The position numbers and the translations under genes are program-made. 64,000 nt of DNA from Dethiothermospora halolimnae (GTDB taxonomy: Bacteria; Bacillota; Clostridia; Tissierellales; VENL01): contig NZ_JBAKFX010000003.1 of NCBI RefSeq assembly GCF_037577855.1, positions 87,992-151,991 of the forward strand. The letters are read 5' to 3'. Positions 39,030-48,028 of the stretch are shown in pieces; position 1 is the first letter of the stretch; each line of letters opens with the position of its first letter. The notes under the pieces were generated by a model that did not search any database, had not been told where the DNA came from, and saw nothing but the letters and a program-made list of their open reading frames with translations.

Positions 39030-40128
39030 TTTTAGATCCCTTCTTTCCCTTCTTAAATAACGAAACCGCAAATACTATTATTGGTGCAACTATGATTATA
39101 AATGACCCTAGATAATAACTTATCTTAGTTATATAATCATATATGGATGCCAAGTTATCCGGTACTAGTGCCAGTATAAATATTATTGGAATTATGGGAA
39201 GTACGAAAAAGTTATACTCCTTTACCCTAAAGAGTTTGCTAGCAGTTAATGCTAATCCATATATAAGGGGCGTTAATGTGGTAAATGCAACTAAAACCCA
39301 TAGTGCCATTATTACCCCTTGGATATTTTCTATGAAAGCCCCTGGAAAATCTATTGTTCCCATTAAGGATAATGTTGGCCATAATAGATGTTGGGTTTCC
39401 ACAACCCCAAATCTAGATATTACTGTTATAAATATTAATAGATATACAGCCATGGTTACTAGTACAGCTGATATATTATATTTCATAGCTTTCTTAGGAT
39501 TGGAGCTATATGCCATAAATAATATTAATAAATCGAAACCTGCAAAACTGAAAAAGGTATCGGGTATTCCCTTAACTAAGTCTGCAAACTTAAATCTAAA
39601 AACCGGCAAAAGATTGGAGAATTCCAGTTCTGGTAATATTACAAAAAATATTATAATAAGGGGAAGTATTATAATGGGAATCATCAATACAGCTATCCTC
39701 CCAATCCCTTCTACTCCTCTTCTACCTATATATGCTATGGTTAAAAGCATAGTTATTATTATTACCTCAGTTGGGGTTTTTGTTAGTAAAAACATCTTTA
39801 TAACCTCAGCAAATACCCTTACAACAAATGCTGCAAAAAATAACAAATAAAGAATGTATAGAAAAGAGAAAAAATCGGCTATAGGAGTAGTTACTATATC
39901 CCGTGCAAATTCAGCTATGGTTTTACCTGGTTTATATAACATTAGACGGGTTATAATAATAGTCATAATTATGGTAATAAAACCACTTACCAAAATTAAA
40001 ACCCACCCATTCTGATCGAGACTATCGGCTAGAGCCCTTGGTAGAGACAATACCCCTACACCTATTATATTTCCCAGTATTATTGCCATTAATTGACCGT
40101 TTGTTATTTTATTATTATTAGCTATCAT
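39022..40128 (-). CDS. Germinant receptor permease-like subunit, GerB family
   Basis: An integral membrane protein of the amino acid permease superfamily with about ten hydrophobic segments; opens with ITNGQLMAIILGNIIGVGVL. Of three clustered in-frame ATGs (40144-40146, 40135-40137, 40126-40128) the last is chosen because AAGGA lies eight bases before it; the others fall inside the end of the A gene. Middle gene of the operon; overlaps the A gene stop. Confidence 0.93.
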   Translation of the reverse strand: MIANNNKITNGQLMAIILGNIIGVGVLSLPRALADSLDQNGWVLILVSGFITIIMTIIITRLMLYKPGKTIAEFARDIVTTPIADFFSFLYILYLLFFAAFVVRVFAEVIKMFLLTKTPTEVIIITMLLTIAYIGRRGVEGIGRIAVLMIPIIILPLIIIFFVILPELEFSNLLPVFRFKFADLVKGIPDTFFSFAGFDLLILFMAYSSNPKKAMKYNISAVLVTMAVYLLIFITVISRFGVVETQHLLWPTLSLMGTIDFPGAFIENIQGVIMALWVLVAFTTLTPLIYGLALTASKLFRVKEYNFFVLPIIPIIFILALVPDNLASIYDYITKISYYLGSFIIIVAPIIVFAVSLFKKGKKGSKNG

Positions 40129-41692
40129 TATCTTCATCCTTATCATTAGACTCTTTATATGGTTTCCTGTCTTTATCGGTGACCTTAGTATATATAGGCC
40201 TTCTTGTCATATCCTTTATAGGTATTTTTATAAAACTATCCTTTAGATCTATTAAAGACCTTCCTATATTAGTAAAGGGGTTAGTATAGGGTACCCCGAA
40301 ACTTTTAAGGGTTACTAAATGGCTGGCTAATAATATAAGGCCTAGCATTATGCCATATAATCCAAGTACTGCTGCTAAAGCCATAATTATAAATCTTATA
40401 AATCTAAATCCTGTTGCAAAACTATAGTTAGGTATTACAAAGGAAGATATGGTGGTTACCGCTACTATTATTACCATAAGGGGACTTACTATCCCGGCTT
40501 CAACTGCCGCTTGCCCTATAACTAAACCTCCTACTATACCTATGGTGGTACCTATGGGACCAGATAGCCTAGCTCCAGCTTCCCTTAAAAGCTCTATAGT
40601 CCCCTCCATTATAAAAGCCTCTACAAATGCGGGAAATGGAACCGTTACCCTTGTGGCCGCCACATATATTGCCAGCTGGGTAGGTAACATCCCTGGATGA
40701 TATGCTGTCATTGCTATATATAGGGCAGGGAAAAGTAGTGCCACTGCCATGGCAAAATATCTTATCAGTCTTATTAATGATGATATAAGCCATCTATCAT
40801 AGTAGTCTTCTGGAGACTGTAAAAGGGTATTTACCGTTGATGGCACCATCAAAGCAAAGGGTGTATTATCAACAACAATGGCAACCCTCCCTTCATATAT
40901 ACCTGCCGCAACTGCATCGGGTCTTTCTGTACTCTGACATTGGGGAAATGGGGAGAATCTATTATCTTCTATTAGATGCTCTATATTGCCACTTTCTAAT
41001 ATTGCATCTATTTTTATACTTTTAAGTCTTTTGTTAACCTCTTTCAATATATCTCCATCTACAATATCCTCTATATACATTAATGCCACATCGGTTTTTG
41101 ACCTTACTCCCAGTTGCATATTTTTTACCTTTAGTTTCGGATCCCTTATTCGCCTTCTTATAAGGGATGTATTTACCTTTAAAGTTTCATTAAATCCATC
41201 CCTAGGGCCCCTAACTACAGTTTCTATTTGGGGCTCATTTACCCCCCTCATGGGCCATCCCCTAGATGATAATACCATTACCTTTTCATAATTATTAATA
41301 AGAAGAACTGTTTCCCCTATTAGCACCTTATCCACAACTTCATTTAAAGTTTCAACTTCCCCTATTTCAGTTATGGCAAGATTGGCTTTTTTTATAAGGT
41401 CATAAAGATTATATTTTACCCTATTGGGACTGGGCTCTTCTTCTCTAGCCTCATGTAAAAGGGGTTCTAGTGCAAAGTTACTTACAAGTTCTTTATCTGC
41501 AAGTCCATCGGTATATATTATTGCCAGATTATATTTTTGAGTTTTCCCTACGGTAATAGGTCTGTATACTATATCATCACAGTCTATTAGTGTTTCCTTT
41601 ATAATTTTTAAGTTTGTCTCTATATCTTTTGAAATGGATATTTTTCTTTCTCCATCCATTGACTTTCTTTTATTTTTTTTAAATAAACCCAA
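40118..41692 (-). CDS. Germinant receptor subunit A, GerA family
   Basis: 524 residues: a soluble N-terminal domain (about 1-290), then a membrane region with four or five helices (IRYFAMAVALLFPALYIAM, FVIPNYSFATGFRFIRFIIM) and a Lys/Asp-rich C-terminal tail. It contains the GerA signature PFPAFVEAFIMEGTIELLREA. With the following B and C genes it forms one tricistronic germinant receptor operon. Confidence 0.95.
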   Translation of the reverse strand: MGLFKKNKRKSMDGERKISISKDIETNLKIIKETLIDCDDIVYRPITVGKTQKYNLAIIYTDGLADKELVSNFALEPLLHEAREEEPSPNRVKYNLYDLIKKANLAITEIGEVETLNEVVDKVLIGETVLLINNYEKVMVLSSRGWPMRGVNEPQIETVVRGPRDGFNETLKVNTSLIRRRIRDPKLKVKNMQLGVRSKTDVALMYIEDIVDGDILKEVNKRLKSIKIDAILESGNIEHLIEDNRFSPFPQCQSTERPDAVAAGIYEGRVAIVVDNTPFALMVPSTVNTLLQSPEDYYDRWLISSLIRLIRYFAMAVALLFPALYIAMTAYHPGMLPTQLAIYVAATRVTVPFPAFVEAFIMEGTIELLREAGARLSGPIGTTIGIVGGLVIGQAAVEAGIVSPLMVIIVAVTTISSFVIPNYSFATGFRFIRFIIMALAAVLGLYGIMLGLILLASHLVTLKSFGVPYTNPFTNIGRSLIDLKDSFIKIPIKDMTRRPIYTKVTDKDRKPYKESNDKDEDNDS

Positions 41693-41710
41693 GTTATCAA
41701 CCCCTTTTTA

Positions 41711-41838
41711 TTAGATAATAGAGAATAGATGTGGTGCAAAGTGGCCAGGGCATGCCCTTGGCCCTACACCTTCAAATTTTCCGACCATAGGGAGTAAAAT
41801 CTCCTTATCTATTCTTTATTCTTCATTCTTTATTCTTT
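41711..41838. repeat. Heptad-arm cassette upstream of the gerA operon
   Basis: Short left arm (TAGATAATAGAGAATAGAT), half of the CAAAGTGGCC hairpin followed by GGGCATGCCC, the ATTTTAC-like module (mutated) and a right arm of ATTCTTT units up to 41838. Confidence 0.75.
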
Positions 41839-41842
41839 GTCT

Positions 41843-42058
41843 TTACAAAAGTTTCAGTGCAGTAAAAATAACTGGTCCTGCTATTATGTAAATAAGTCCA
41901 ATTATCCTTGCTAGCTTTTCTTCTTTTTTTGATTTTTTATTTTTGAAATAATTGCCATCTATAAAGAAAGTAAATAGTCCTATTAATACTATAAAAAATA
42001 GCCAGTATATGTTACATATATCCCTTAATTGTTCTATGGCTGTATAAAATATATTCAT
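41843..42058 (-). CDS. Small two-helix membrane protein (71 aa)
   Basis: Two hydrophobic segments (IYWLFFIVLIGLFTFFI and ARIIGLIYIIAGPVIFTALK) separated by a Lys-rich linker (NKKSKKEEK). It resembles small clostridial membrane proteins of the CLC_0170 type; no function is known to me. It has a plausible GGGGGTG ribosome binding site, is flanked by cassettes on both sides, and lies upstream of the germinant receptor operon on the same strand. Confidence 0.62.
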   Translation of the reverse strand: MNIFYTAIEQLRDICNIYWLFFIVLIGLFTFFIDGNYFKNKKSKKEEKLARIIGLIYIIAGPVIFTALKLL

Positions 42059-42075
42059 GGTAACACCCCCGCTTT

Positions 42076-42222
42076 ATTAAAGAGTAGAGAATGAAGAATA
42101 GAGAATAGATGTGGTGCAAAGTGGCCAGGGCATGCCCTGTCCCTACACATTCAAATTTTTACGACCATAGGGAGTAAAGTCTCCTTATCTATTCTTTATT
42201 CTTCATTCTTTATTCTTTAAAT
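42076..42222. repeat. Heptad-arm cassette upstream of the small membrane protein gene
   Basis: A near copy of the cassette at 41711-41838: left arm AGAGAATGAAGAATAGAGAA, CAAAGTGGCC followed by GGGCATGCCC, TTACGACC module, right arm of ATTCTTT units. Confidence 0.8.
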
Positions 42223-42271
42223 CAAAGTTTAGTCTATTAAGTAATATTTACATCTTCAGGTGTTATTATGC

Positions 42272-42301
42272 AAAAAAATTAAAGGGGTAATTACCCCTTT
42301 A
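42272..42301 (-). terminator. Intrinsic terminator of the ispE-gntR operon
   Basis: Perfect palindrome AAAGGGGTAATTACCCCTTT (42281-42300) followed by AATTTTTTT on the minus strand. The gntR stop codon lies at its 5' base. Confidence 0.88.
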
Positions 42302-42997
42302 ACCTTTATTTTTACCTTTATTTAATTTTGCTTCAGCTTTAGCTACTATATAGTTTTCTGCGTTTTCTATATGATATTGGGCATGTTCTCTGGCTTTTTT
42401 TGTATCCCTTTTACATATAGCTTCTATTATTTTTTCATGTTCAGTTTCAAGGTTATGGGACTGTTCATACTCCCTTATATAGGCAACCCTAAATCTATGT
42501 ATCTGATCCCTTAGGGATTCAACTATACTTACTAGTCTATCATTTCTTGTTCCTTGAAATATAATATCATGAAATTCCACATCTTTCTGTATCATTCCAT
42601 CGGTATCATTTTCTTTAAGGCATTTATTAAATTCTTTTCCCTTTTCTTTTAGCTTTTCTATTTCCTCTTCAGTCATTCTTTCAGCCGAAAGGGATGCAGC
42701 AAGTCCCTCTAGGGAAGCCCTTACCTCTATTACATTTAAAACATCCTTAAAGGATACATCGGCAACATATGCCCCCTTTCTAGGTACCATTACTAAAAGA
42801 CCTTCTAGTTCCAGCTTCCTTATAGCCTCCCTTACTGGGGTTCTACTTACCCCTAATTTTTCTGCCAATTGAACCTCCATAACCCTTTCCCCAGGCCTCA
42901 GATCTCCTTCTATTATTGCCTGTCTTAATGATTCAAAAACTATTTCCCTTAGGGGCTTATAGTCATGGAGATTAAGATTATTTAAGTCACTATCCAT
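42299..42997 (-). CDS. GntR/FadR-family transcription regulator (FCD domain)
   Basis: 232 residues: N-terminal winged helix (about 12-80) with RPGERVMEVQLAEKLGVSRT and the GntR signature PVREAIRKLELEGL, then an all-helical FCD ligand domain (about 88-220) whose Asp/His metal residues are visible in KDVEFHDIIF and YHIENAENY. FCD regulators usually sense organic acids; the ligand here is unknown. It lies 13 bp after ispE and is probably cotranscribed. Confidence 0.9.
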   Translation of the reverse strand: MDSDLNNLNLHDYKPLREIVFESLRQAIIEGDLRPGERVMEVQLAEKLGVSRTPVREAIRKLELEGLLVMVPRKGAYVADVSFKDVLNVIEVRASLEGLAASLSAERMTEEEIEKLKEKGKEFNKCLKENDTDGMIQKDVEFHDIIFQGTRNDRLVSIVESLRDQIHRFRVAYIREYEQSHNLETEHEKIIEAICKRDTKKAREHAQYHIENAENYIVAKAEAKLNKGKNKG

Positions 42998-43010
42998 TTT
43001 TTATATCCTC

Positions 43011-43862
43011 CTAGATCGTTTTTACAATGAATAAATTATCTATATATTCACTTAACTCATCCTTACATATGTTAACATTGTTAATATCATCAAATATTCC
43101 AAATACAGTTGGTCCACTTCCACTCATTAGGCTTCCTAATGCACCATTTTTTATCATAGCTTCTTTTACTTTCTGTATAATAGGATACTTATTTATGGTT
43201 ACAGTTTCCAATACATTTACCATATTATTTAATACTTTTTCTATATTCCCTTTATTAACCCCTTCTATAATTTCCTTCGTATTGGGATGTTCTTTAATTT
43301 TCTCTATATTAAGATTATTGTATACATAAGCAGTGGATACTTCTATATTAGGATTTGCAAGTAATATTAATTTATTAGAAAAACTATTTAGTTTAGTTAA
43401 CTCTTCCCCTATACCCTTAGCTAAGGCAGTTCCCCCCATAATACAATAGGGTACATCGGCTCCAATTTTTACTCCTATATCCATTAACTCCTTTTCATTA
43501 AGATTCAAGTTCCACATTTCATTTAGTCCCTTTAATGTAGCCCCAGCATCGGAACTACCTCCAGCTAATCCTGCTGCCATGGGAATTTTTTTATCTATAT
43601 AAATATATGCACCTTTATTAATATTAAACTTATCCTTTATTAATTCACAGGCTTTATATACGAGATTAGTACTATCTGTAGGAACATTTCTATTATTACA
43701 ATCAACTATAATATCTTTATCGGTCTCTTTTATTGTTATAGTATCTTTTAAATCTATTTGCTGCATTACCATTTCCAGTTCATGATATCCATTTTCCCTT
43801 TTTCCTATAACATCAAGGGATAAATTTATTTTTCCATAGGCATCTATCTTTATTTCTTCCAT
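43011..43862 (-). CDS. ispE: 4-diphosphocytidyl-2-C-methyl-D-erythritol kinase
   Basis: The GHMP kinase of the MEP isoprenoid pathway. The 283 residues show AYGKINLSLDVIGKRENGYH with the active-site Lys and motif 1, the ATP loop PMAAGLAGGSSDAGATLKGL at about 92 and motif 3 SLMSGSGPTVFGIF near the C-terminus. Its position next to veg and a SPOCS/LysM protein matches the conserved yabG-veg-ispE neighbourhood of sporeformers. Confidence 0.97.
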   Translation of the reverse strand: MEEIKIDAYGKINLSLDVIGKRENGYHELEMVMQQIDLKDTITIKETDKDIIVDCNNRNVPTDSTNLVYKACELIKDKFNINKGAYIYIDKKIPMAAGLAGGSSDAGATLKGLNEMWNLNLNEKELMDIGVKIGADVPYCIMGGTALAKGIGEELTKLNSFSNKLILLANPNIEVSTAYVYNNLNIEKIKEHPNTKEIIEGVNKGNIEKVLNNMVNVLETVTINKYPIIQKVKEAMIKNGALGSLMSGSGPTVFGIFDDINNVNICKDELSEYIDNLFIVKTI

Positions 43863-43911
43863 GTTTTCAACTCCAGTTTTTTGTTATGTTTATACTTATT
43901 ATAATACAAGT

Positions 43912-44135
43912 TTATTAAAGAATAAAGAACTTGACACTAAAGAATAAAGAATAGATAATAAAGAATAGATAATAAAGAATAGATATGGTTATTTTACTCA
44001 CTTCGTTCGTAAAATTTCATTATATCAGCTGGGGGATTCTAATCCCCCAACCAAAAAAACTAAAAAACAAAGTGGCCTCTGGCCACTTTGCACCTTATCT
44101 ATTCTCTATTCTTTATTATCTATTATCTGTATTTT
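43912..44135. repeat. Heptad-arm cassette between sipL-like gene and ispE
   Basis: Left arm of AATAAAG/AATAGAT units (43918-43992), ATTTTAC-type module, GGGGGATTCTAATCCCCC, AAAGTGGCC-GGCCACTTT and right arm of ATTCTCT/ATTATCT units (44097-44128). The left arm is longer than usual (at least seven units). Confidence 0.82.
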
Positions 44136-45697
44136 TAAAGGTTTAACTCTAAATTCTTTTCTATTATTATCTTTTCCCCGGGCATTATATTTTCAGGGGC
44201 TAATATTTCATTGGTTTCTATTAATTCTTCCACTGTTGTATTATATCTTTTAGCTATATCCCATATGGTGTCTTCTTTTTGGACAATATATACAGTTATA
44301 CTAGGTCTAGACTTTTTATCAACTTCTTCTTCTAGTTCTTCTGCTTCCACTACCATATTTATTGTCTTAATTCTATTTATATCTATACTATTTTTTACTG
44401 TAGCTTCTATTTCAACTTCACTAGATGATGTTTTATCATATTTAAAGCCTTCTAATATTCCTTCTACCTCTACTTCAATTCCATCTTTTATATCTTCAAT
44501 ATCTATATATGTCTTAAATGGTATTTCCTCTTTCAAGACCTTTATATTATTGCTATTAGATTCTTCATAAAGCATATCCACGGTCAAGAAACTCTCTATT
44601 ATAACCTTTCCCTCTACAACTCTATAGTCTGTAACATTGGGTCTCATATTGATATTATATACATCTTTGATACTATCATTACAACTTATTGTTCCCTTAA
44701 CTATTTCTTTAGCATCGTAATGACCAACATTTTCAGATATATCTAAAGCTTTCTTTTGAACATTAAATTTTTTGTTAGTAGAGTATGTATCAGCAGTTAT
44801 CTCCTTTTCCCTTTCCTCATATACATCAGCTTCTACCTTCACTATTGTTTCAATATCAAATACCCTTATGTTTCCTTCTATATCTTCTTTAGTATCACAT
44901 ACCATCTCTTCTATACCGAACTTAACATTAGATTTCATATCCTTTAATGCCCCTGCTATCTCTACAAAATGGGTAAATGGTATCTCGTGATTTAAATAGT
45001 TAATTTGACTTTGGGCATCATCTCCAAAATACATAATGGAAAGATCTATAATTCCATTGACCACTGCCTTATCATCAACTACCTTAGTTTCTTTCTCATA
45101 TACCTTAGTATCGGTTCTTAATATATCCAATATATTAGGCATATCTTTAGAAACTTCGAAGGCTTCCTTTACCATTGTAGAAGAAGCATTTGTTCCTATA
45201 ACTTCGTTATATTTTATAGTCTCTTTTAATACTTGAAGCCCTTCTTCACCAACAACCTCTTTTACTATATCAATGTTATCATTACTTTTAACCTTCCCTT
45301 CCAGAGAAAGAACTGTCTTTACAGATATTCTTTTTTCATCAAGTTGATTGTAGTCTATATGTTCTATAAGAGATTTAATATCTACTAATACTTCCTCCGT
45401 TGCTCCCTTTATTTCTATTTCGTCCCTAAAGTCAGTGCTAGCTTCTATACTATGTATAGGTTGATTTTCATCATCGGCATTATATAGTGCTTTAAATTTA
45501 ACTATACCTCCAACTATAATCTTATCCTTCTGTGCTTTAACAGAAGTCACCTCTGCATCTCCGTCTATAGTTAGTATCTTATTTATATTTGGCTTATTAT
45601 CAGGTAAGTATATTTCTCCTTCTACTAAAGACTGTATCTCTTCCTTTGCAATAGTTTGGTCTATTTTAATTAGGTCTTTAATAAGTTCTACTGACAT
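44135..45697 (-). CDS. sipL: SPOCS-LysM spore morphogenesis protein, SipL-like
   Basis: Start placed at the ATG at 45695-45697 behind GGGGGAATAAA; the frame extends seven codons further to a TTG without a site. The 520 residues contain repeated SPOCS (DUF3794) domains, seen as recurring IPFT/IPFKTYI-type strands (EIPFTHFVEI, EIPFKTYIDI), and a C-terminal LysM domain at about 470-515 (YIVQKEDTIWDIAKRYNTTV). This layout and length match SipL of Clostridioides difficile, which binds SpoIVA through its LysM and is needed for coat assembly. The veg/ispE neighbourhood agrees. No signal peptide, as expected for a mother-cell protein. Confidence 0.85.
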   Translation of the reverse strand: MSVELIKDLIKIDQTIAKEEIQSLVEGEIYLPDNKPNINKILTIDGDAEVTSVKAQKDKIIVGGIVKFKALYNADDENQPIHSIEASTDFRDEIEIKGATEEVLVDIKSLIEHIDYNQLDEKRISVKTVLSLEGKVKSNDNIDIVKEVVGEEGLQVLKETIKYNEVIGTNASSTMVKEAFEVSKDMPNILDILRTDTKVYEKETKVVDDKAVVNGIIDLSIMYFGDDAQSQINYLNHEIPFTHFVEIAGALKDMKSNVKFGIEEMVCDTKEDIEGNIRVFDIETIVKVEADVYEEREKEITADTYSTNKKFNVQKKALDISENVGHYDAKEIVKGTISCNDSIKDVYNINMRPNVTDYRVVEGKVIIESFLTVDMLYEESNSNNIKVLKEEIPFKTYIDIEDIKDGIEVEVEGILEGFKYDKTSSSEVEIEATVKNSIDINRIKTINMVVEAEELEEEVDKKSRPSITVYIVQKEDTIWDIAKRYNTTVEELIETNEILAPENIMPGEKIIIEKNLELNL

Positions 45698-45797
45698 TTT
45701 ATTCCCCCCTAAATTCAATCATATTTAGAACATCTATTATATTAATATATGACTTTTATATATATTATGATTGAATTTTATAAATAAGAACTAAAAA

Positions 45798-45975
45798 TTT
45801 AGTTAATAGATAATAGTTAATAGTCGGCGATTTAAAGATAGTTTTTTTATGGTAATTACTTTTTAATGCTAAAGTCGATTTTATATCTGTTAACTTTTAA
45901 AAAAAATAATAAATAAGGTTCAAAGTGGCCTTTGAACCTTATTTATTATTTTTTCTTTATTATCTATTATTTTTA
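45798..45975. repeat. Heptad-arm repeat tract between veg and sipL-like gene
   Basis: TTAATAG/ATAATAG arm (45801-45823), then two inverted AAATAAGGTTCAAAG-type segments around GGCC (45903-45955) and an ATTATCT tract. Otherwise the 45698-46009 gap shows only the veg terminator and no gene. Confidence 0.6.
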
Positions 45976-45981
45976 AATAAA

Positions 45982-46010
45982 AAAATACCACCTCTTCTGG
46001 TGGCATTTTT
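45982..46010 (-). terminator. Intrinsic terminator of veg
   Basis: TGCCACC-AGAAGA-GGTGGTA stem followed by ATTTTTTTA on the minus strand, directly after the stop. Confidence 0.88.
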
Positions 46011-46276
46011 TAGCTTATGTTAATTTTTCTGTCTTCTCCACAAATGGTTACTTCAACCGTTTCCGTTAATATATCTGAATAGCTATAGGATACCCTTCTT
46101 ACAGAATTATATCCTCCATCAATCTTTACTACGAATATACTAGGATATGCATCTTCTAATATGCCTTCTCTTACCGTGGTTTTTTTTCTTCCTTTGTTAG
46201 CCTTTAATCTTACCTTTTTCCCAATACAGTTCTCTACATCTTCTTTTATTTTAAACAAAGAATTTTTTTGCAACAA
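46010..46276 (-). CDS. veg: Veg family protein
   Basis: Start placed at the TTG at 46274-46276, seven bases after AGAAGG, giving MLQKNSLFKIKEDVENCIGK and an 88-residue product that fits the family (86 aa in Bacillus subtilis). A longer frame back to 46348 would begin inside the promoter. The core GKKVRLKANKGRKKTTVREG is the basic Veg signature. Veg is a small conserved Gram-positive protein tied to biofilm and spore germination; its molecular role is unsettled. Two tandem consensus promoters precede it, in line with the famously strong Pveg of Bacillus. Confidence 0.92.
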   Translation of the reverse strand: MLQKNSLFKIKEDVENCIGKKVRLKANKGRKKTTVREGILEDAYPSIFVVKIDGGYNSVRRVSYSYSDILTETVEVTICGEDRKINIS

Positions 46277-46309
46277 ACCATCACCTTCTTTCCCAAGATA
46301 ACATAATAA

Positions 46310-46338
46310 ATTATACCATAACCATAGTTCTATGTCAA
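46310..46338 (-). promoter_or_regulatory. veg promoter P2 (TTGACA-17-TATAAT)
   Basis: Both hexamers match the SigA consensus exactly: -35 at 46333-46338, -10 at 46310-46315. Start of transcription is expected about 30 bases before the TTG start. Confidence 0.88.
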
Positions 46339-46351
46339 GTCTCAACATAAC

Positions 46352-46381
46352 ATTATACTACTTTAATATCCCCTTTGTCAA
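46352..46381 (-). promoter_or_regulatory. veg promoter P1 (TTGACA-18-TATAAT)
   Basis: A second exact-consensus promoter 42-43 bp upstream of P2: -35 at 46376-46381, -10 at 46352-46357. Confidence 0.8.
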
Positions 46382-46425
46382 ATATGAAATTAAAACAAAA
46401 TATTAGAAAAACCGAGTATGTTCTT

Positions 46426-47844
46426 CTAATACATATGATAACTAACAATACCTGACACTATAGCCTTTGCTATTTTATTAATATATTTGGGGTTTTTTAG
46501 TTTTTTTTCAATGGTAGGATTGGTTATATAGTCAGGATAAATTTGAATGGAACTACATCCCAATTCCCGTAACAGAAAAAAATCTGCACTTTTAATGCCC
46601 TTATTTATTGTATTTATTTCCTCCTCCATTTTATTCATAATAGATAAAGATAGGGCTTCTGCATCTTTATCTCCCCTATAATGATATATCTCACAACCTT
46701 TTATAGAACTACTATGAAATGAATTCATTGATATATTAATAAAAAAATCTGGATTTTTTTCATCGGCTATTAACTTTCTATCATTTAATGATAAATATAT
46801 ATCATCTTTCCTTGTTAGATAAACATCGGCGCCTAAAGACATCAATTCATTAGCCATAATCTTACTTATATCAAATACTACATCCTTTTCCCGTAGTCCA
46901 TTTTCACCTATGGCATCATTACAGTTAAAACCACCATGGGCAGGATCTATTACTAATATTTTTCCCTTTAGAGGCTTTTTCATACATGGTTTATCATATT
47001 TTTTTATTGTAACTCCTGTATAATAATATTTTAATATATCTTCAAATTTATAACCTTCTTTGGCCATTTGATTACTACCATATTGACATAATCCTAAACC
47101 AGTTCCTTTTCCCCGAGTATTAAATCTTATTACCACAGGAGAAATACTAAACCTTCTTGAGTCCAAACCCAGTAATCTTACAATTTCATCACCTTTAAAT
47201 TTTTTTCCCCCTACTTTAACCTCGGTTATTCTTTCACTATCATCTTTAATAATATCTTCTATAAACCCCTTTATTTCGGTTTTTAAGTTGGGACTTATCT
47301 TTGGAAACTTTACATTTAGTCTATCCTCTATTTCTCTTAAAGTAAACTCCTTACTCCCATCCCAATGGGGTGAATTACCACAATAATCGCATAACACTTT
47401 TCTAAGATATATGACTCTATTTTCAATTACACTTTCAGAGTTTTCTGTGGCACCACCACATGTATTATGAAACCTAGGATCTATTGGGTTATTATTTATA
47501 GTTATTATTAGACCCCTTGTATCATTGATACAGGTATTTAATTTATCTAAATGAACTTTATAGTTACCTCTCCATTTATCTTTTAAATACTTTTCATTTA
47601 TCTTATAAATATCATAGTAATTATCTGATATATGCCATGATTTATTATTATCTTTTTCCAACAAACTTAATTTCCTAATTAAATCAGTTCTAGCTATTAT
47701 AGCTTGACACTTAATGGCCTCTATATTAAAACCTATATTAATTTGCATAAAAACAATCATCTTAACAATTTCTTCTATAGGCTTTATTTCTATCTTATTA
47801 GTTTTATGATTATAGACTTTTATTTTAATTTGTTCATCATCCAC
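46426..47844 (-). CDS. SpoIID-like / amidase_3 fusion with degenerate catalytic sites (pseudoenzyme candidate)
   Basis: 472 residues. Residues 1-285 match SpoIID/LytB (IEAIKCQAIIARTD, FHNTCGGATENSE, VLCDYCGNSPHW, GLGLCQYGSNQMAKEGY). Residues 293-472 match N-acetylmuramoyl-L-alanine amidase type 3 (ILVIDPAHGG, GLREKDVVFDI). The SpoIID catalytic Glu (EMP in homologs) aligns with Gln34; in the amidase part the second zinc His (SIHAN) is Ser372 and the catalytic Glu (VLVELGF) is Tyr436, while His303 and Glu319 remain. There is no signal peptide. Both activities are therefore probably lost, and the protein may act as a cytoplasmic binding or scaffold protein, perhaps in the mother cell. It lies upstream of veg. 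Confidence 0.82.
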   Translation of the reverse strand: MDDEQIKIKVYNHKTNKIEIKPIEEIVKMIVFMQINIGFNIEAIKCQAIIARTDLIRKLSLLEKDNNKSWHISDNYYDIYKINEKYLKDKWRGNYKVHLDKLNTCINDTRGLIITINNNPIDPRFHNTCGGATENSESVIENRVIYLRKVLCDYCGNSPHWDGSKEFTLREIEDRLNVKFPKISPNLKTEIKGFIEDIIKDDSERITEVKVGGKKFKGDEIVRLLGLDSRRFSISPVVIRFNTRGKGTGLGLCQYGSNQMAKEGYKFEDILKYYYTGVTIKKYDKPCMKKPLKGKILVIDPAHGGFNCNDAIGENGLREKDVVFDISKIMANELMSLGADVYLTRKDDIYLSLNDRKLIADEKNPDFFINISMNSFHSSSIKGCEIYHYRGDKDAEALSLSIMNKMEEEINTINKGIKSADFFLLRELGCSSIQIYPDYITNPTIEKKLKNPKYINKIAKAIVSGIVSYHMY

Positions 47845-47939
47845 CTTCTTTTACCCCCTTTTTGACAACTACATTTTCCCTATGATATATAATATGAATC
47901 CTGCTATTCTTCCGTGAGTCACATAATATTATTATTTAT

Positions 47940-47981
47940 TGACAATAAACATTGTCAGATAATAGTGAATTTTGATATAAT
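47940..47981 (+). promoter_or_regulatory. Promoter of the H-NOX chemoreceptor gene with overlapping inverted repeat
   Basis: TTGTCA (47952-47957) and TATAAT (47976-47981) are 18 bp apart, with a TG extension before the -10. The -35 lies inside a perfect inverted repeat TGACAAT-AAAC-ATTGTCA (47940-47957), a possible repressor site. Confidence 0.6.
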
Positions 47982-48000
47982 GGACTTAATTTCTTATATG

Positions 48001-48021
48001 AGGAGGGAAGGGGCTGACCCC
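48001..48021 (+). promoter_or_regulatory. Distant ribosome binding site with a hairpin between it and the start
   Basis: AGGAGG (48001-48006) is 22 bases from the ATG at 48029. A GGGG-CTGA-CCCC hairpin (48010-48021) lies between; if it folds, the effective spacing is about 10 bases. Confidence 0.55.
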
Positions 48022-48028
48022 ATAAATT

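Noticed and set aside
42338..42997. GntR-family gene as regulator of the germinant receptor operon
   Set aside because: It is in an operon with ispE, separated from the ger genes by a strong terminator and two cassettes; nothing links them.
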